Part shown: positions 17,919-27,144 of the stretch, one piece after another
Position numbering within the stretch: the stretch's first letter is position 1
Layout: the number at the start of each line of letters is the position of its first letter
NCBI RefSeq assembly: GCF_900115065.1
Contig: NZ_FOVE01000001.1
Span: 223,707-287,706 of the forward strand
Source: Formivibrio citricus
Lineage (GTDB): Bacteria > Pseudomonadota > Gammaproteobacteria > Burkholderiales > Chitinibacteraceae
Direction of reading: 5' to 3'
Length of the DNA stretch: 64,000 nucleotides
Position numbers and translations under genes: made by a program
The notes under the pieces: model-generated
Databases searched by the model: none
What the model was told of the DNA's origin: nothing
What the model saw: only the letters and a program-made list of their open reading frames with translations

Positions 17919-19548
17919 CAGAATTAATTTAAAAACAAAAATGGTATTGATCCTTGTTTGTGCAGGGGTCTCGGTCTTGGTGTTGCTGGCGGCTGCCGCT
18001 ATCCAGCAGCGAAATGCGCTGATTGAAGGGCGCAAGGCAATGATTCGCGCTATTACAGAATCCGCGTACAATGTTCTTGATTATTATAAGAATCAAGAAT
18101 CTTTAGGAATGAGTAGTGATCTTGCCCAGAAAGCCGCCTTGGCTGACATTGGGCGAATTCGCTACGGCGGTAATGACGGCAAAACAGAATATCTTTATGT
18201 TTATAAAATGGATGGCGTTAATCTTCAGCACATAAGAAAGGATTTGATTGGTACCAATGTCGCAAATGCTCTGCGCGATGCAAATGGTAGATACCCGGTT
18301 AAGGACCTAATAGATTCTCTTCAAGGAAATAATTCGGCGTACGTTAATTCCATGTTCCCCAGGAAGCAGGGTGAGGCCGCAGTCCCAAAACTGCAGTTTG
18401 TGATGAGTTTTGAGCCTTGGGGGTGGTTTGTCGGTACGGGTGCATGGATGGACGATATAGATCTACAATATCGCAATGATTTGCTGTTTGCTGCTGGTGT
18501 GTTTTTGGTTGTATTGTTTGTTATGGGTTGCATTATATGGATAATTGCAAAAAGCATATTAAGGCAAATAGGTGGTGAGCCTCATGTTGGAATAGAAATT
18601 ATGAATAAGGCAGCACAGGGTGATCTTACTTCTGATTTTGAAAATGCTTGGCCAAACAGTATGCTTGCATCATTTGGGGTTGCGCAAGAGTCTATTCGAA
18701 AAATGGTGAGTGATATCCGGGTTGGAGGGGATCGCATGCGCGGCGGTGCAAACAGAATTTCCGGGGTGTCGCAAGAAGTTGTGCAATCCGCTAAGTCGCA
18801 GGTTGATTCTACTTCTGCAATTGCTTCAACTATTCAAGAAATGACTGTAAGTATTCACCATATTTCCGATTCTGCCAGAGAAACCAAAAAATCTTCAGAA
18901 GAAACCGTTCGGTTGGCAGAAAAAGGACAAACTCTGGTATTCAGCACCATGGATGGAATTAATTATTTATCAGAAACGGTGCGTGATGCTGCAGATCGAG
19001 TATCTGTTCTTGAAGATCGAGCGACAAAAATAGGGACAATTACCTCTGTTATCAAAGAAATTGCAGGGCAGACCAACCTTCTGGCATTAAATGCAGCAAT
19101 CGAGGCAGCACGTGCTGGCGAGCAGGGACGTGGATTTGCTGTGGTTGCCGATGAGGTACGAAAGCTTGCTGAACGTACATCATGTGCTACGGTAGAAATA
19201 GAGGCCATGGTTGGTGCAATACAGCAAGAAATGTTGACTGTCACAGGAATTATGCAATCTGCGCTGCCTCAGGTTGCAGAAGGATCACGGCTGGCAGGAG
19301 ACGCCGCCCACACATTGAAGGCGATCAAATGCGGGGCGGATGCTGCACTGTCGCGTACCAATGAGGTTGCGGAGGCCATGAAGGAACAAAGTCTTGCTTC
19401 TACAAGTATTGCTCAACGCGTAGAAGAAATAGCGCATATGGTTGAGCAGACACATATGAAAATTCAGCAAATTTCCAACATTGCATCGGGTGAGCTTGTA
19501 GATATATCAGATGAGTTGGATAGGCAAATAAGCCGCTTCAGGGTTTAA
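17911..19548 (+). CDS. Methyl-accepting chemotaxis protein with single Cache sensor
   Basis: The 545-residue receptor has an N-terminal helix (about 10-30), a periplasmic sCache_2-type domain (about 35-190, [17 protein letters not shown]), a second helix near 195-218, a HAMP-like linker and a methyl-accepting signalling domain. The conserved hairpin tip, [20 protein letters not shown] and onward, begins at residue 383. There is no C-terminal NWETF-type pentapeptide, so CheR/CheB tethering is not expected. Small organic acids are common ligands of this sensor class, but the ligand here is unknown. It overlaps the Cache-only gene. Confidence 0.92.
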   Translation: MLDRINLKTKMVLILVCAGVSVLVLLAAAAIQQRNALIEGRKAMIRAITESAYNVLDYYKNQESLGMSSDLAQKAALADIGRIRYGGNDGKTEYLYVYKMDGVNLQHIRKDLIGTNVANALRDANGRYPVKDLIDSLQGNNSAYVNSMFPRKQGEAAVPKLQFVMSFEPWGWFVGTGAWMDDIDLQYRNDLLFAAGVFLVVLFVMGCIIWIIAKSILRQIGGEPHVGIEIMNKAAQGDLTSDFENAWPNSMLASFGVAQESIRKMVSDIRVGGDRMRGGANRISGVSQEVVQSAKSQVDSTSAIASTIQEMTVSIHHISDSARETKKSSEETVRLAEKGQTLVFSTMDGINYLSETVRDAADRVSVLEDRATKIGTITSVIKEIAGQTNLLALNAAIEAARAGEQGRGFAVVADEVRKLAERTSCATVEIEAMVGAIQQEMLTVTGIMQSALPQVAEGSRLAGDAAHTLKAIKCGADAALSRTNEVAEAMKEQSLASTSIAQRVEEIAHMVEQTHMKIQQISNIASGELVDISDELDRQISRFRV

Positions 19549-19615
19549 TTGTGTCGCGATGGATGTTAATTTGATTTGCATTTAATCGCCGCAATTTCTC
19601 AATTTGGAGAAAGTC

Positions 19616-21841
19616 ATGAGTGGCGTAGATGGTTTTTTCGATGAAGGTGATGAGCTTCTCAAGTTTGAAGATGAGATCGCAAAAGGATTGCAAAGGGAGT
19701 CTGCTGAGCCATGGCATATTTTGATAGTTGACGATGATGAAGATGTTCATCAGGCTACTGAATTTGCGTTGAATGGTGTGTTTATTCTTGATCGCCCCCT
19801 GAATTTTTTGCATGCCTATAGTGCTAAAGAGGCACTTGATATTCTGCGTCAAAAAAATGATATTGCTGTCATTCTTCTTGATGTTGTAATGGAGTCAGAA
19901 AATGCAGGGTTGGTTGCGGTAGGCGTTATCCGGGATGAGCTCGGCCTTGCAAATCCTCGTATAGTGCTACGTACTGGCCAGCCAGGTTATGCTCCAGAAA
20001 TTGAAACTATTCGTCGCTATGATATTAACGATTACAAGACAAAGAATGAGCTGACACGTTCCAAGCTTTATACTACTTTGACGGCGGCCGTGCGTTCTTT
20101 TGATCAACTCCTTCGCTTGGATGCCAGTCGAAAGGGGCTTGAACAAATTGTTTTGGCAAGTAATCAACTTATTATGGAAAAGGGAGTCAAAAATTTTTCC
20201 TCCGGTGTCATTATGCAAATGGCGGCGCTTGTCGGTGTCAAGCCGGAAGGGATGGTCTGTGCCTGTGCAGAAAATAACGCCACTTTAGATCAGTGCACTG
20301 TATTAGCAGCCACTGGCATGTTCTCTGCTCTGATTGGACATCGTTTGGCTGACATTGACGAACCACGGATCAAAAATAGCCTTGCTCGTTGCCTGAGCGA
20401 ACATCGCAATCTGGTTGAAGAAGACCACATGGTACTTTTTTTTGCCGGGCACAATTTGTGTGATTTTGCTGCTTTCATAGACAGCAATATACCTTTGCGA
20501 GAGATTGACCATCACTTGCTTGAAGTCTTTTGTACCAACATCGCCATCTGTGGCGATAATGTCAAACTGGTCGAGAAGTTGCGCGATTTGGCCTATATCG
20601 ACCCAATTCTCAATTTGCCCAACCGAAGTTATTTTATTGAGGCCATTGAACGAGCCTTGGCGGAAGGCAGAGTTCCTCAGGTTGTTGCGCTGCTTGATGT
20701 GGACCAGTTTGCTGAAATAAATGATATGTTTGGATACCACTACGGCGATCTGTTGCTTGATGCAATTGCCAGGCGTTTGGAGAGGCGTTTCGGTGGAGGT
20801 GCTGTTATAGCGCGTATTAGCAATGATACGTTTGCTATTTTCGGTGACGCAGTTGAGGTAAATCCGGAAAGTATGCAACCGCTTCTTAATCCAAGTTTCA
20901 ATATTGAAGGTGTAGAGAGGCCTGTAAGCATGTCTGCCGGGTTTGTACATGCTAAGTCAGGAGATGATGGCGCAACATTGCTGAAAAATGCTTCTATTGC
21001 TATTAAGAGAGCAAAAGAGTGTGGTTTGGGGCAGTTTGCCTGGTATTCGCCTGACGTTGCTGCTGCATCTCGAGAACGTGTGCAATTGCTACAGGACTTA
21101 AGGCAGGCGTTAAAGCAAGAAATGCTTTATCTTGTTTATCAGCCACAAATTGATTTGAATACAAAAAAGGTGGTTGGTGTTGAGGCTCTGATGCGTTGGT
21201 GCACGGCAGAGGAAAAGTTCATTTCTCCCGAGCTTTTTGTCTCGGTCGCAGAGCAGTCTGGCTTGATTATCAATCTTGGGATGTGGGCTCTACGTACAGC
21301 ACTACATGCCGTCCGCCATATTCAAGATAGAGGATATACCGATATCCGTATGGCTGTTAATGTATCAACCAACCAACTTCGCCAAGCAAATTTTGTAGAA
21401 GAAGTTAATGCCGCACTATGCGATAGTGGTGTTAATCCCGAAATGCTTGAGTTGGAAATTACTGAATCAGTGGCGGTGCTGGGTTATTCTTTTGTAGAGA
21501 AAAAAATTAATGTCTTGCGTGGTATGGGTATTTCTATTGCAATTGATGATTTTGGTACGGGGTATTCATCCCTTTCGTATCTTGGACGTTTGCCAGTTAA
21601 TCGCTTGAAGATTGATCGATCTTTTATTTTGTCACTTGCTTCTGATATTAATAACTTTAATATCCCGCAAATGGTTGTGCTGCTTGGCCATCAACTCAAT
21701 ATGAAAGTTATTGCTGAAGGTGTTGAGACGGGACGCCAGGTCGAGGTTCTTCGGCAAATCGGGTGTGACGAGGCGCAGGGATTTCTATATGCAAGGGGAA
21801 TGACTCTTTCTGAATTGCTTCCATGGCTGGATAATCAATGA
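19616..21841 (+). CDS. REC-DUF3369-GGDEF(degenerate)-EAL response regulator
   Basis: A 741-residue protein. The receiver domain has acidic DDDED and phosphoacceptor Asp89 (ILLDVV). A DUF3369 region follows (about 165-325). The GGDEF signature is replaced by SNDTF (402-406), so diguanylate cyclase activity is not expected. The EAL domain keeps EAL at 523-525 and DDFGTGYSS from 644, so it should hydrolyse cyclic di-GMP. Its stop overlaps the start of the next gene as ATGA, and the histidine kinase two genes on is a likely phosphodonor. The ATG at 19616 follows TTTGGAGAAAG. Confidence 0.93.
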   Translation: MSGVDGFFDEGDELLKFEDEIAKGLQRESAEPWHILIVDDDEDVHQATEFALNGVFILDRPLNFLHAYSAKEALDILRQKNDIAVILLDVVMESENAGLVAVGVIRDELGLANPRIVLRTGQPGYAPEIETIRRYDINDYKTKNELTRSKLYTTLTAAVRSFDQLLRLDASRKGLEQIVLASNQLIMEKGVKNFSSGVIMQMAALVGVKPEGMVCACAENNATLDQCTVLAATGMFSALIGHRLADIDEPRIKNSLARCLSEHRNLVEEDHMVLFFAGHNLCDFAAFIDSNIPLREIDHHLLEVFCTNIAICGDNVKLVEKLRDLAYIDPILNLPNRSYFIEAIERALAEGRVPQVVALLDVDQFAEINDMFGYHYGDLLLDAIARRLERRFGGGAVIARISNDTFAIFGDAVEVNPESMQPLLNPSFNIEGVERPVSMSAGFVHAKSGDDGATLLKNASIAIKRAKECGLGQFAWYSPDVAAASRERVQLLQDLRQALKQEMLYLVYQPQIDLNTKKVVGVEALMRWCTAEEKFISPELFVSVAEQSGLIINLGMWALRTALHAVRHIQDRGYTDIRMAVNVSTNQLRQANFVEEVNAALCDSGVNPEMLELEITESVAVLGYSFVEKKINVLRGMGISIAIDDFGTGYSSLSYLGRLPVNRLKIDRSFILSLASDINNFNIPQMVVLLGHQLNMKVIAEGVETGRQVEVLRQIGCDEAQGFLYARGMTLSELLPWLDNQ

Positions 21842-22959
21842 TATTAAGTGCCCTGCGTATAATGATTTTATTATTATCTTTTTGTGTTTTCGGCTGCAAT
21901 CAGCCCCAGCCAGTCAAGATTGGTTTTGTTGGGACTCTGACCGGACGCGGTGCAGATTACGGCATGTCTGGCCGCAACGGCGTTTTGCTGGCTGTTGAAG
22001 AAATGAACACCAATGGCGGCCTGAACGGAAAACCCGTTGAATTGCTGGTGCGCGACGATGCCCAAGACACGCAGGCGGCAATCCGCGCTATTGAAGAGCT
22101 TGCGGCGGAAAAAGTTGATGCTGTCATTGGCGGGATGACCAGTGGGATGACTCTGGCCATGTGGCCGGTTGCCAACCGCCTGCAAGTTGTTCTGGTTAGC
22201 CCGACTGCGACCGCCGACGAATTAGTCGGGCACGATGATTGGCTATTTCGTCTGTCTTCGCCGACCAGTGTTCATGCGAAGCGCGATGCCGATTTTCATT
22301 TTGAGAAGAAAGGGCGTCGTCGCATTGCAGTAGCCTATGAGAAGACGTCCAATCGATTATACACCGAGGGATATCTGAAAGATTTCAGTACTGTTTTTAC
22401 TACCCGAGGGGGAGTAATCACACGAACAATTGCTTTTGATGCGGGTGTCGATACTGATCTAAATATGATTATAAAAAAATTGTTGGAGAGTAAACCAGAT
22501 GCCTTGCTATTTATTGCGAACTCTGTTGATACCATTCAGCTCGTGCAAATTGCTAGACGGTACTCGAAAGAAATACCATTGATTGGCTCGGGTTGGGCCG
22601 GAACTGAGGATTTTCTTGAACTCGGAGGACGCTCGATAGAGGGCGTGTATGTGAGTCAGTATTTTAATCGTGACGACAAAACTCCTGCTTACATTAGTTT
22701 TGCAAAGGCCTATGAAAAACGTTTCCGTGAGCCCCCGGGTTTTGGCGCTGCTGCGGCTTATGATTCGGCCCGCACCGTACTTGATGCCATGAGTCGCAAG
22801 TCGAGGGGGATGAAATTGCGAGAGGCACTGCTAACTTTAGGGCCTTTCCCTGGCACGCAATGTCCGATTGTCTTTGACCGTTTTGGTGACGCCAATCGGC
22901 CTTCTGCTGTCACGGCCGTCCGTAATCAACAATTTATCGTCGAGGCGGTTGTCCAGTGA
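21838..22959 (+). CDS. ABC-type branched-chain substrate-binding lipoprotein
   Basis: A 373-residue periplasmic binding protein of the Leu/Ile/Val class (Peripla_BP_6). A short signal with lipobox VFGC puts the lipid on Cys20. The mature protein begins with VKIGFVGTLTGRGADYG and contains SPTATADEL. No ABC permease or ATPase is nearby; it overlaps the EAL gene (ATGA) and the kinase gene (GTGA). It therefore more likely presents a ligand to the neighbouring kinase than feeds a transporter. That role is inferred from gene order. Confidence 0.88.
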   Translation: MILSALRIMILLLSFCVFGCNQPQPVKIGFVGTLTGRGADYGMSGRNGVLLAVEEMNTNGGLNGKPVELLVRDDAQDTQAAIRAIEELAAEKVDAVIGGMTSGMTLAMWPVANRLQVVLVSPTATADELVGHDDWLFRLSSPTSVHAKRDADFHFEKKGRRRIAVAYEKTSNRLYTEGYLKDFSTVFTTRGGVITRTIAFDAGVDTDLNMIIKKLLESKPDALLFIANSVDTIQLVQIARRYSKEIPLIGSGWAGTEDFLELGGRSIEGVYVSQYFNRDDKTPAYISFAKAYEKRFREPPGFGAAAAYDSARTVLDAMSRKSRGMKLREALLTLGPFPGTQCPIVFDRFGDANRPSAVTAVRNQQFIVEAVVQ

Positions 22960-25319
22960 AAAAATGGTCCCTACGGACTTCCCTTGTTCTGCTGCTCACA
23001 TTTAGTACGTTGACCACTTTTGTGTTGGCGGGAGTTGGCACGCTCGTCTTTCGACTTCCCCAAATTTCTGCTGAGAGTCGTGCGAACGCTTTTCGCGAAG
23101 CGCAGGAGCTTTCCTATTTACTCGAGTACTACTTGAGTGGTATCGAGACCCAACTGCAACTGGCTTCAGCGCTTACTGTGGGTGGGCCTCTGCTTGAGAA
23201 AATTCCAGAGGAGCATCTGGACGCAATTATCGGCGATGGAAAACAGCTCGAAGCCGTTTATGTCATTGATGAAAATGGCCGCATTGAGGGTATAGGTCTT
23301 ACGCCTGCTCGCCGAAAGGCTCGTAGCATTTCCAGTGCTGGTGATTTTTCCACTAACCGTCTATTCAGGGTGGCAAAAGAATCCGGGCAAATTACTTGGA
23401 GCGACAAGTATCTTTCCTCAATTACCGGAGGTATTGCTATCGGTGTTGCCATTCCGTCTGGCAAACACATGATCATTGGCGAAATTGCGCCGCAAGTCTT
23501 GACCGATACGATTCGCACGATCGGTCAACGCAATCCTCACTCAATATTGGTGGTCGATTCGCGTGGCGAATGGATCGCAGACAATCTCCTCGGTGGCGGG
23601 CGTCACTTTGATAACCGGGCTGGCCACCCAGCCGTTCAGGCCGCGCTGAGTAACAGAGATACTCCAGAAAAAAGTGAGTTTCTTGGCCTGACGCAACATG
23701 TGGGCTACGCGGTTTCTTCCCATCTCAAGTGGGCATTTTTAATTGGCATCCCTGCAGGTATGGATAATCCGGCCTTTCGTGCGACTGTGTTCTTGGTGGT
23801 CGGAACCTGCACTGCATCGCTGCTTATTGGTCTGTTTCTGGCTGTTTTTTATGCTACGCAAGTGACTCGTCCGCTGCGCCACTTGCTTGATCGCACCCAT
23901 CAACTCGCGAATGGTAACTTCGGGGCGACACATATTGAATCCAGTATTGTCGAGCTTGATATGTTGGCAGGTGATATGGAGGGTATGGCTAGAGCCATTC
24001 AGGAGCGCCAAAAAAATGTTGAAGACGCTGCACGTCAACTTGAAAACAGCGAACGGGAATTGATAGCGATTTTCAATGCCTCTCCGGTGGCCATGTTGGT
24101 TGCAGATCCCGATCGCGATTATAGTTTTGTCGCTGTCAATGAAGTTTGGACAAGACAATTTGGCCGTACTCGGGAAGAAGTCATTGGTCTTAACGGCAGT
24201 CAATTCGGTTTTTGGCAGAGCAATGAAGATCGTCAACGGTTTCTCGCTGAGCAAGAACGTGTAGGTAAGGTAGATGGTCAGGAATTATGGATGCGCCGGG
24301 CTGACGGTAGCCAGTTGCTTTGTCGAATTTCTGGACGGCTGATAGATACTGGGGGGCAGCGCTTCGTGATTATGGTGCTCGAAGATATCACTGAGCGTCG
24401 GCTTATTGAACAGGAAATTCGTGAGCTCAACACAGAACTGGAAGAGCGAGTACGCCGACGTACGGAAGATCTTCAACAAGCCAACCTTGAACTGGGAAAA
24501 ACTCTCGAACATTTAACCACTACGCAGGAAGAATTGGTTCGCTCGGAAAAGCTGGCAGCGCTAGGACGTCTTGTCGCCGGCGTCGCGCACGAACTAAATA
24601 CGCCAATTGGCAATGGCTTGATGGCTGCGACTACTTTTCGCGACCAGTTTCGCGAATTTCGCGAAAGACTTTCCATTGGACTAAAGCGTTCAGATTTAAA
24701 TGGTTTTTTGACTACAGCTGAGACTGCAAGTGACATCATAGTGCGCAACCTGGAGCGTGGAGCCGGTTTAATCAACAGCTTTAAGCGCTTGGCCGTAGAT
24801 CAGACCAGCGCACAGTGCCGGTTGTTTATTCTGTCTGAAACGGTAAATGAAGTTTTAACAATTCTGCACCCGACGCTAAAGCGTACGCCTTACATCGTAG
24901 AAACCGACATTCCCAGCAATATTGAACTTGAAAACGAGCCAGGTGCTCTTGAGCAAGTGCTGACCAATTTAATCAACAATGCCGTTCTTCATGGCTTTGA
25001 AGGGCGGGATCATGGCCTGATTCGCATCAGTGCCTCGATTGCCAATGATAACTGGGTGCACATTATTTTTAGCGATGATGGGAAGGGGATGAACGATGAA
25101 ATCCTTTCGCACATTTTTGATCCATTTTTTACCACCAAATTTGGTCAGGGCGGTTCAGGTCTTGGTTTGCATATTGTGCATAATGCTGTCACAGGCATAC
25201 TTGGAGGGAGTATCAAGGTCGAAAGCTCGCCAGACAATGGAACTCGCTTCGATATATTTATCCCCGTGGTGCGCCAAAAGCTGAACCGTCCTGGGTCTGA
25301 TGAAGGCTCTAATTCTTGA
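22956..25319 (+). CDS. Membrane sensor histidine kinase with PAS domain
   Basis: A 787-residue kinase: membrane helix at about 8-30, a large periplasmic sensor (about 35-275), a second helix near 276-300, HAMP, a PAS domain (about 368-490), a coiled coil (EIRELNTELEERVRRR), then HisKA with His545 in VAHELNTPIGN and an HATPase_c domain (DDGKGM, GQGGSGLGLHIV). Start GTG overlaps the binding-protein stop. It lacks a receiver of its own; the REC-EAL protein in the same operon is the obvious candidate partner. The operon ends at a terminator 137 bases later. Confidence 0.93.
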   Translation: MKKWSLRTSLVLLLTFSTLTTFVLAGVGTLVFRLPQISAESRANAFREAQELSYLLEYYLSGIETQLQLASALTVGGPLLEKIPEEHLDAIIGDGKQLEAVYVIDENGRIEGIGLTPARRKARSISSAGDFSTNRLFRVAKESGQITWSDKYLSSITGGIAIGVAIPSGKHMIIGEIAPQVLTDTIRTIGQRNPHSILVVDSRGEWIADNLLGGGRHFDNRAGHPAVQAALSNRDTPEKSEFLGLTQHVGYAVSSHLKWAFLIGIPAGMDNPAFRATVFLVVGTCTASLLIGLFLAVFYATQVTRPLRHLLDRTHQLANGNFGATHIESSIVELDMLAGDMEGMARAIQERQKNVEDAARQLENSERELIAIFNASPVAMLVADPDRDYSFVAVNEVWTRQFGRTREEVIGLNGSQFGFWQSNEDRQRFLAEQERVGKVDGQELWMRRADGSQLLCRISGRLIDTGGQRFVIMVLEDITERRLIEQEIRELNTELEERVRRRTEDLQQANLELGKTLEHLTTTQEELVRSEKLAALGRLVAGVAHELNTPIGNGLMAATTFRDQFREFRERLSIGLKRSDLNGFLTTAETASDIIVRNLERGAGLINSFKRLAVDQTSAQCRLFILSETVNEVLTILHPTLKRTPYIVETDIPSNIELENEPGALEQVLTNLINNAVLHGFEGRDHGLIRISASIANDNWVHIIFSDDGKGMNDEILSHIFDPFFTTKFGQGGSGLGLHIVHNAVTGILGGSIKVESSPDNGTRFDIFIPVVRQKLNRPGSDEGSNS

Positions 25320-25456
25320 GAAGATAGAACCGACGTCGGAGCATGAATAAACAGTCAAGGACTCCCCCGAAGTTTGCGGGTGTGCTGTGCGTATGGTGGC
25401 CGAGTGTCGCGGTATCATTCCTCTCAATGGCCCGCTTTTTCGGTTCTCAATACAGG

Positions 25457-25490
25457 ACAAGAGCGGGGTTGCAGCCCCGCTCTTGTTTTT
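25457..25490 (+). terminator. Rho-independent terminator of the signalling operon
   Basis: A perfect 12-bp stem, ACAAGAGCGGGG with CCCCGCTCTTGT around TTGCAG, is followed by TTTT on the plus strand. It lies between the histidine kinase stop and the converging gltA stop and may stop transcription from both sides, though the minus side lacks a T-run. Confidence 0.85.
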
Positions 25491-25522
25491 GTGTCGACAG
25501 GAGGATCGATGCAGAAAAAAGC

Positions 25523-26824
25523 TTAACGCATATCCTTGGTCACAACATTTCGCCGCTGCGCCCCCACATACAACTGCCGTGGCCGGCCGATCTTCTGCTC
25601 CGGATCGTGGATCATCTCGTTCCACTGCGCGATCCAGCCGATGGTGCGGGCCATGGCGAAGATGCCGGTGAAGAGCGAAACGGGGATGCCGATGGCTTTC
25701 TGCACGATGCCGGAATAGAAATCCACGTTCGGATACAGCTTGCGGCTCACGAAGTAGTCGTCTTCCAGCGCAATGCGTTCCAGTTCCAGCGCCAGCTTGA
25801 ACAAGGGATCGTTCTGCAAGCCCAACTCGTTCAGCACCTCATGGCAGGTTTCGCGCATCAAGGTGGCGCGCGGATCGAAGTTCTTGTAGACCCGGTGCCC
25901 GAACCCCATCAGTTTGGTATTGGAATTCTTGTCCTTCACCTGCTTGATGAATTCCCCGATCTTCTCGACCCCGCCCTGGCGTTGGATGTCGAACAGCATG
26001 TTCAGACACGCCTCGTTGGCCCCGCCATGCGCCGGCCCCCACAGGCAGGCAATGCCCGAAGCGATACAGGCATACGGATTGGCCCCCGACGACCCCGACA
26101 GGCGCACCGTCGAAGTCGAAGCGTTCTGTTCATGATCCGCATGCAGGATCAGGATGCGATCCAGCGCCCGTGCCAGTACCGGATTCGGCGTATACGGCCC
26201 GCAGGGTGTGGCAAACATCATGTGCAGGAAGTTCTCCGCGTAATTCAGTTCATTGCGCGGATACATGAACGGCTGGCCCACCGTGTACTTGTAGGCCATC
26301 GCCACGATGGTCGGCATCTTCGCCACCAGCCGTGTCGCCGCCAGTAAGCGGTGCTCCGGATTGGTGATGTCGAGCGAATCCTGATAGTAGGCCGACAACG
26401 CCCCGACCACCCCGACCAGAATCGCCATCGGATGCGCATCGCGGCGGAAGCCCTGGTACAGGCGCATGAGCTGCTCGTGCACCATGGTATGGCGCTTCAC
26501 GGTGGTCACGTAATCGTCGTACTGCGTCGCGGTCGGCAACTCGCCGTTCTTGATCAGGTAGCAGGTTTCCAGGTAGTCACAGTGCGTGGCCAGTTGCTCG
26601 ATGGGGTAGCCGCGATAGAGCAGTTCGCCCTTGTCGCCGTCGATGTAGGTGATCGCCGAGGAGCAAGATGCCGTCGACATGTAGCCCGGGTCGAAGGTGA
26701 ACGCGCCGGTATTGCCATACAGGCTGCGGATGTCGATAGCCTCCGGGCCGATGGTGCCGGCGACGATGGGCAGTTCATAAACCTTGTCCTTGTAGGTCAA
26801 GGTGGCATGGTTGGGCTGGATCAT
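25523..26824 (-). CDS. gltA: Citrate synthase (type II)
   Basis: Citrate synthase condenses acetyl-CoA and oxaloacetate at the entry to the TCA cycle. At 433 residues, with the N-terminal beta-rich extension ([20 protein letters not shown]), it is of the hexameric Gram-negative type that is usually NADH-sensitive. Catalytic segments [10 protein letters not shown] and [15 protein letters not shown] are present. The gene stands alone here, not next to sdh genes as in many proteobacteria. Confidence 0.97.
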   Translation of the reverse strand: MIQPNHATLTYKDKVYELPIVAGTIGPEAIDIRSLYGNTGAFTFDPGYMSTASCSSAITYIDGDKGELLYRGYPIEQLATHCDYLETCYLIKNGELPTATQYDDYVTTVKRHTMVHEQLMRLYQGFRRDAHPMAILVGVVGALSAYYQDSLDITNPEHRLLAATRLVAKMPTIVAMAYKYTVGQPFMYPRNELNYAENFLHMMFATPCGPYTPNPVLARALDRILILHADHEQNASTSTVRLSGSSGANPYACIASGIACLWGPAHGGANEACLNMLFDIQRQGGVEKIGEFIKQVKDKNSNTKLMGFGHRVYKNFDPRATLMRETCHEVLNELGLQNDPLFKLALELERIALEDDYFVSRKLYPNVDFYSGIVQKAIGIPVSLFTGIFAMARTIGWIAQWNEMIHDPEQKIGRPRQLYVGAQRRNVVTKDMR

Positions 26825-26927
26825 GGGCGTCTCCCTGGCGTCTGGGTACGATGATGGGCATCAAGGACTCACATGGCGCGAGCTCGTGCGGCTAAAAATT
26901 TAAATAGATTTAAATTTGTTTATTGAT

Positions 26928-26956
26928 TTTATCAGGCGTTCCGTACTGCAGTGCAA
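26928..26956 (-). promoter_or_regulatory. Possible sigma-70 promoter of gltA
   Basis: On the minus strand TTGCAC is followed after 17 bases by GATAAA, about 105 bases before the gltA start codon. The match to consensus is moderate. Confidence 0.4.
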
Positions 26957-27032
26957 GATGTTTTTGGTAATTTTTGATGTAAGGAGGGGGTGGTGACGAG
27001 CGGCGGAACGCGCTTGGAATGAACAGCACCTG

Positions 27033-27131
27033 TTTCACCACAGAGTCACAGAGACAGGGAGAAAATCGAACCTCAAGTTTGCATGGCTCGTGTTTGTTTT
27101 TCTCTATGCTCTCCGTGCCTCTGTGGTGAAT
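27033..27131. repeat. Inverted pair of CACAGAG-type repeats
   Basis: TTTCACCACAGAGTCACAGAG at the left (shortened here) and CTCTCCGTGCCTCTGTGGTGAA at the right (shortened here) face each other across about 40 bases. The unit lies 14 bases beyond the stop of the VIT protein gene on the minus strand and could fold at its mRNA end. A single copy of the same repeat lies at 1427-1461. Confidence 0.65.
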
Positions 27132-27144
27132 AATTTAGGATCAA

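Larger units (their letters stand above)
26825..27144. other. Intergenic region between gltA and the VIT protein gene
   Basis: No gene was found in these 320 bases. The half next to gltA holds its probable promoter, with an AT-rich block (26894-26930). The half next to the VIT gene stop holds an inverted pair of CACAGAG-type repeats. Confidence 0.6.

Noticed and set aside
25343..26347. 334-residue open frame on the plus strand opposite gltA
   Set aside because: Low-complexity His/Arg-rich translation; citrate synthase on the minus strand is certain. Its start also lies across the terminator.
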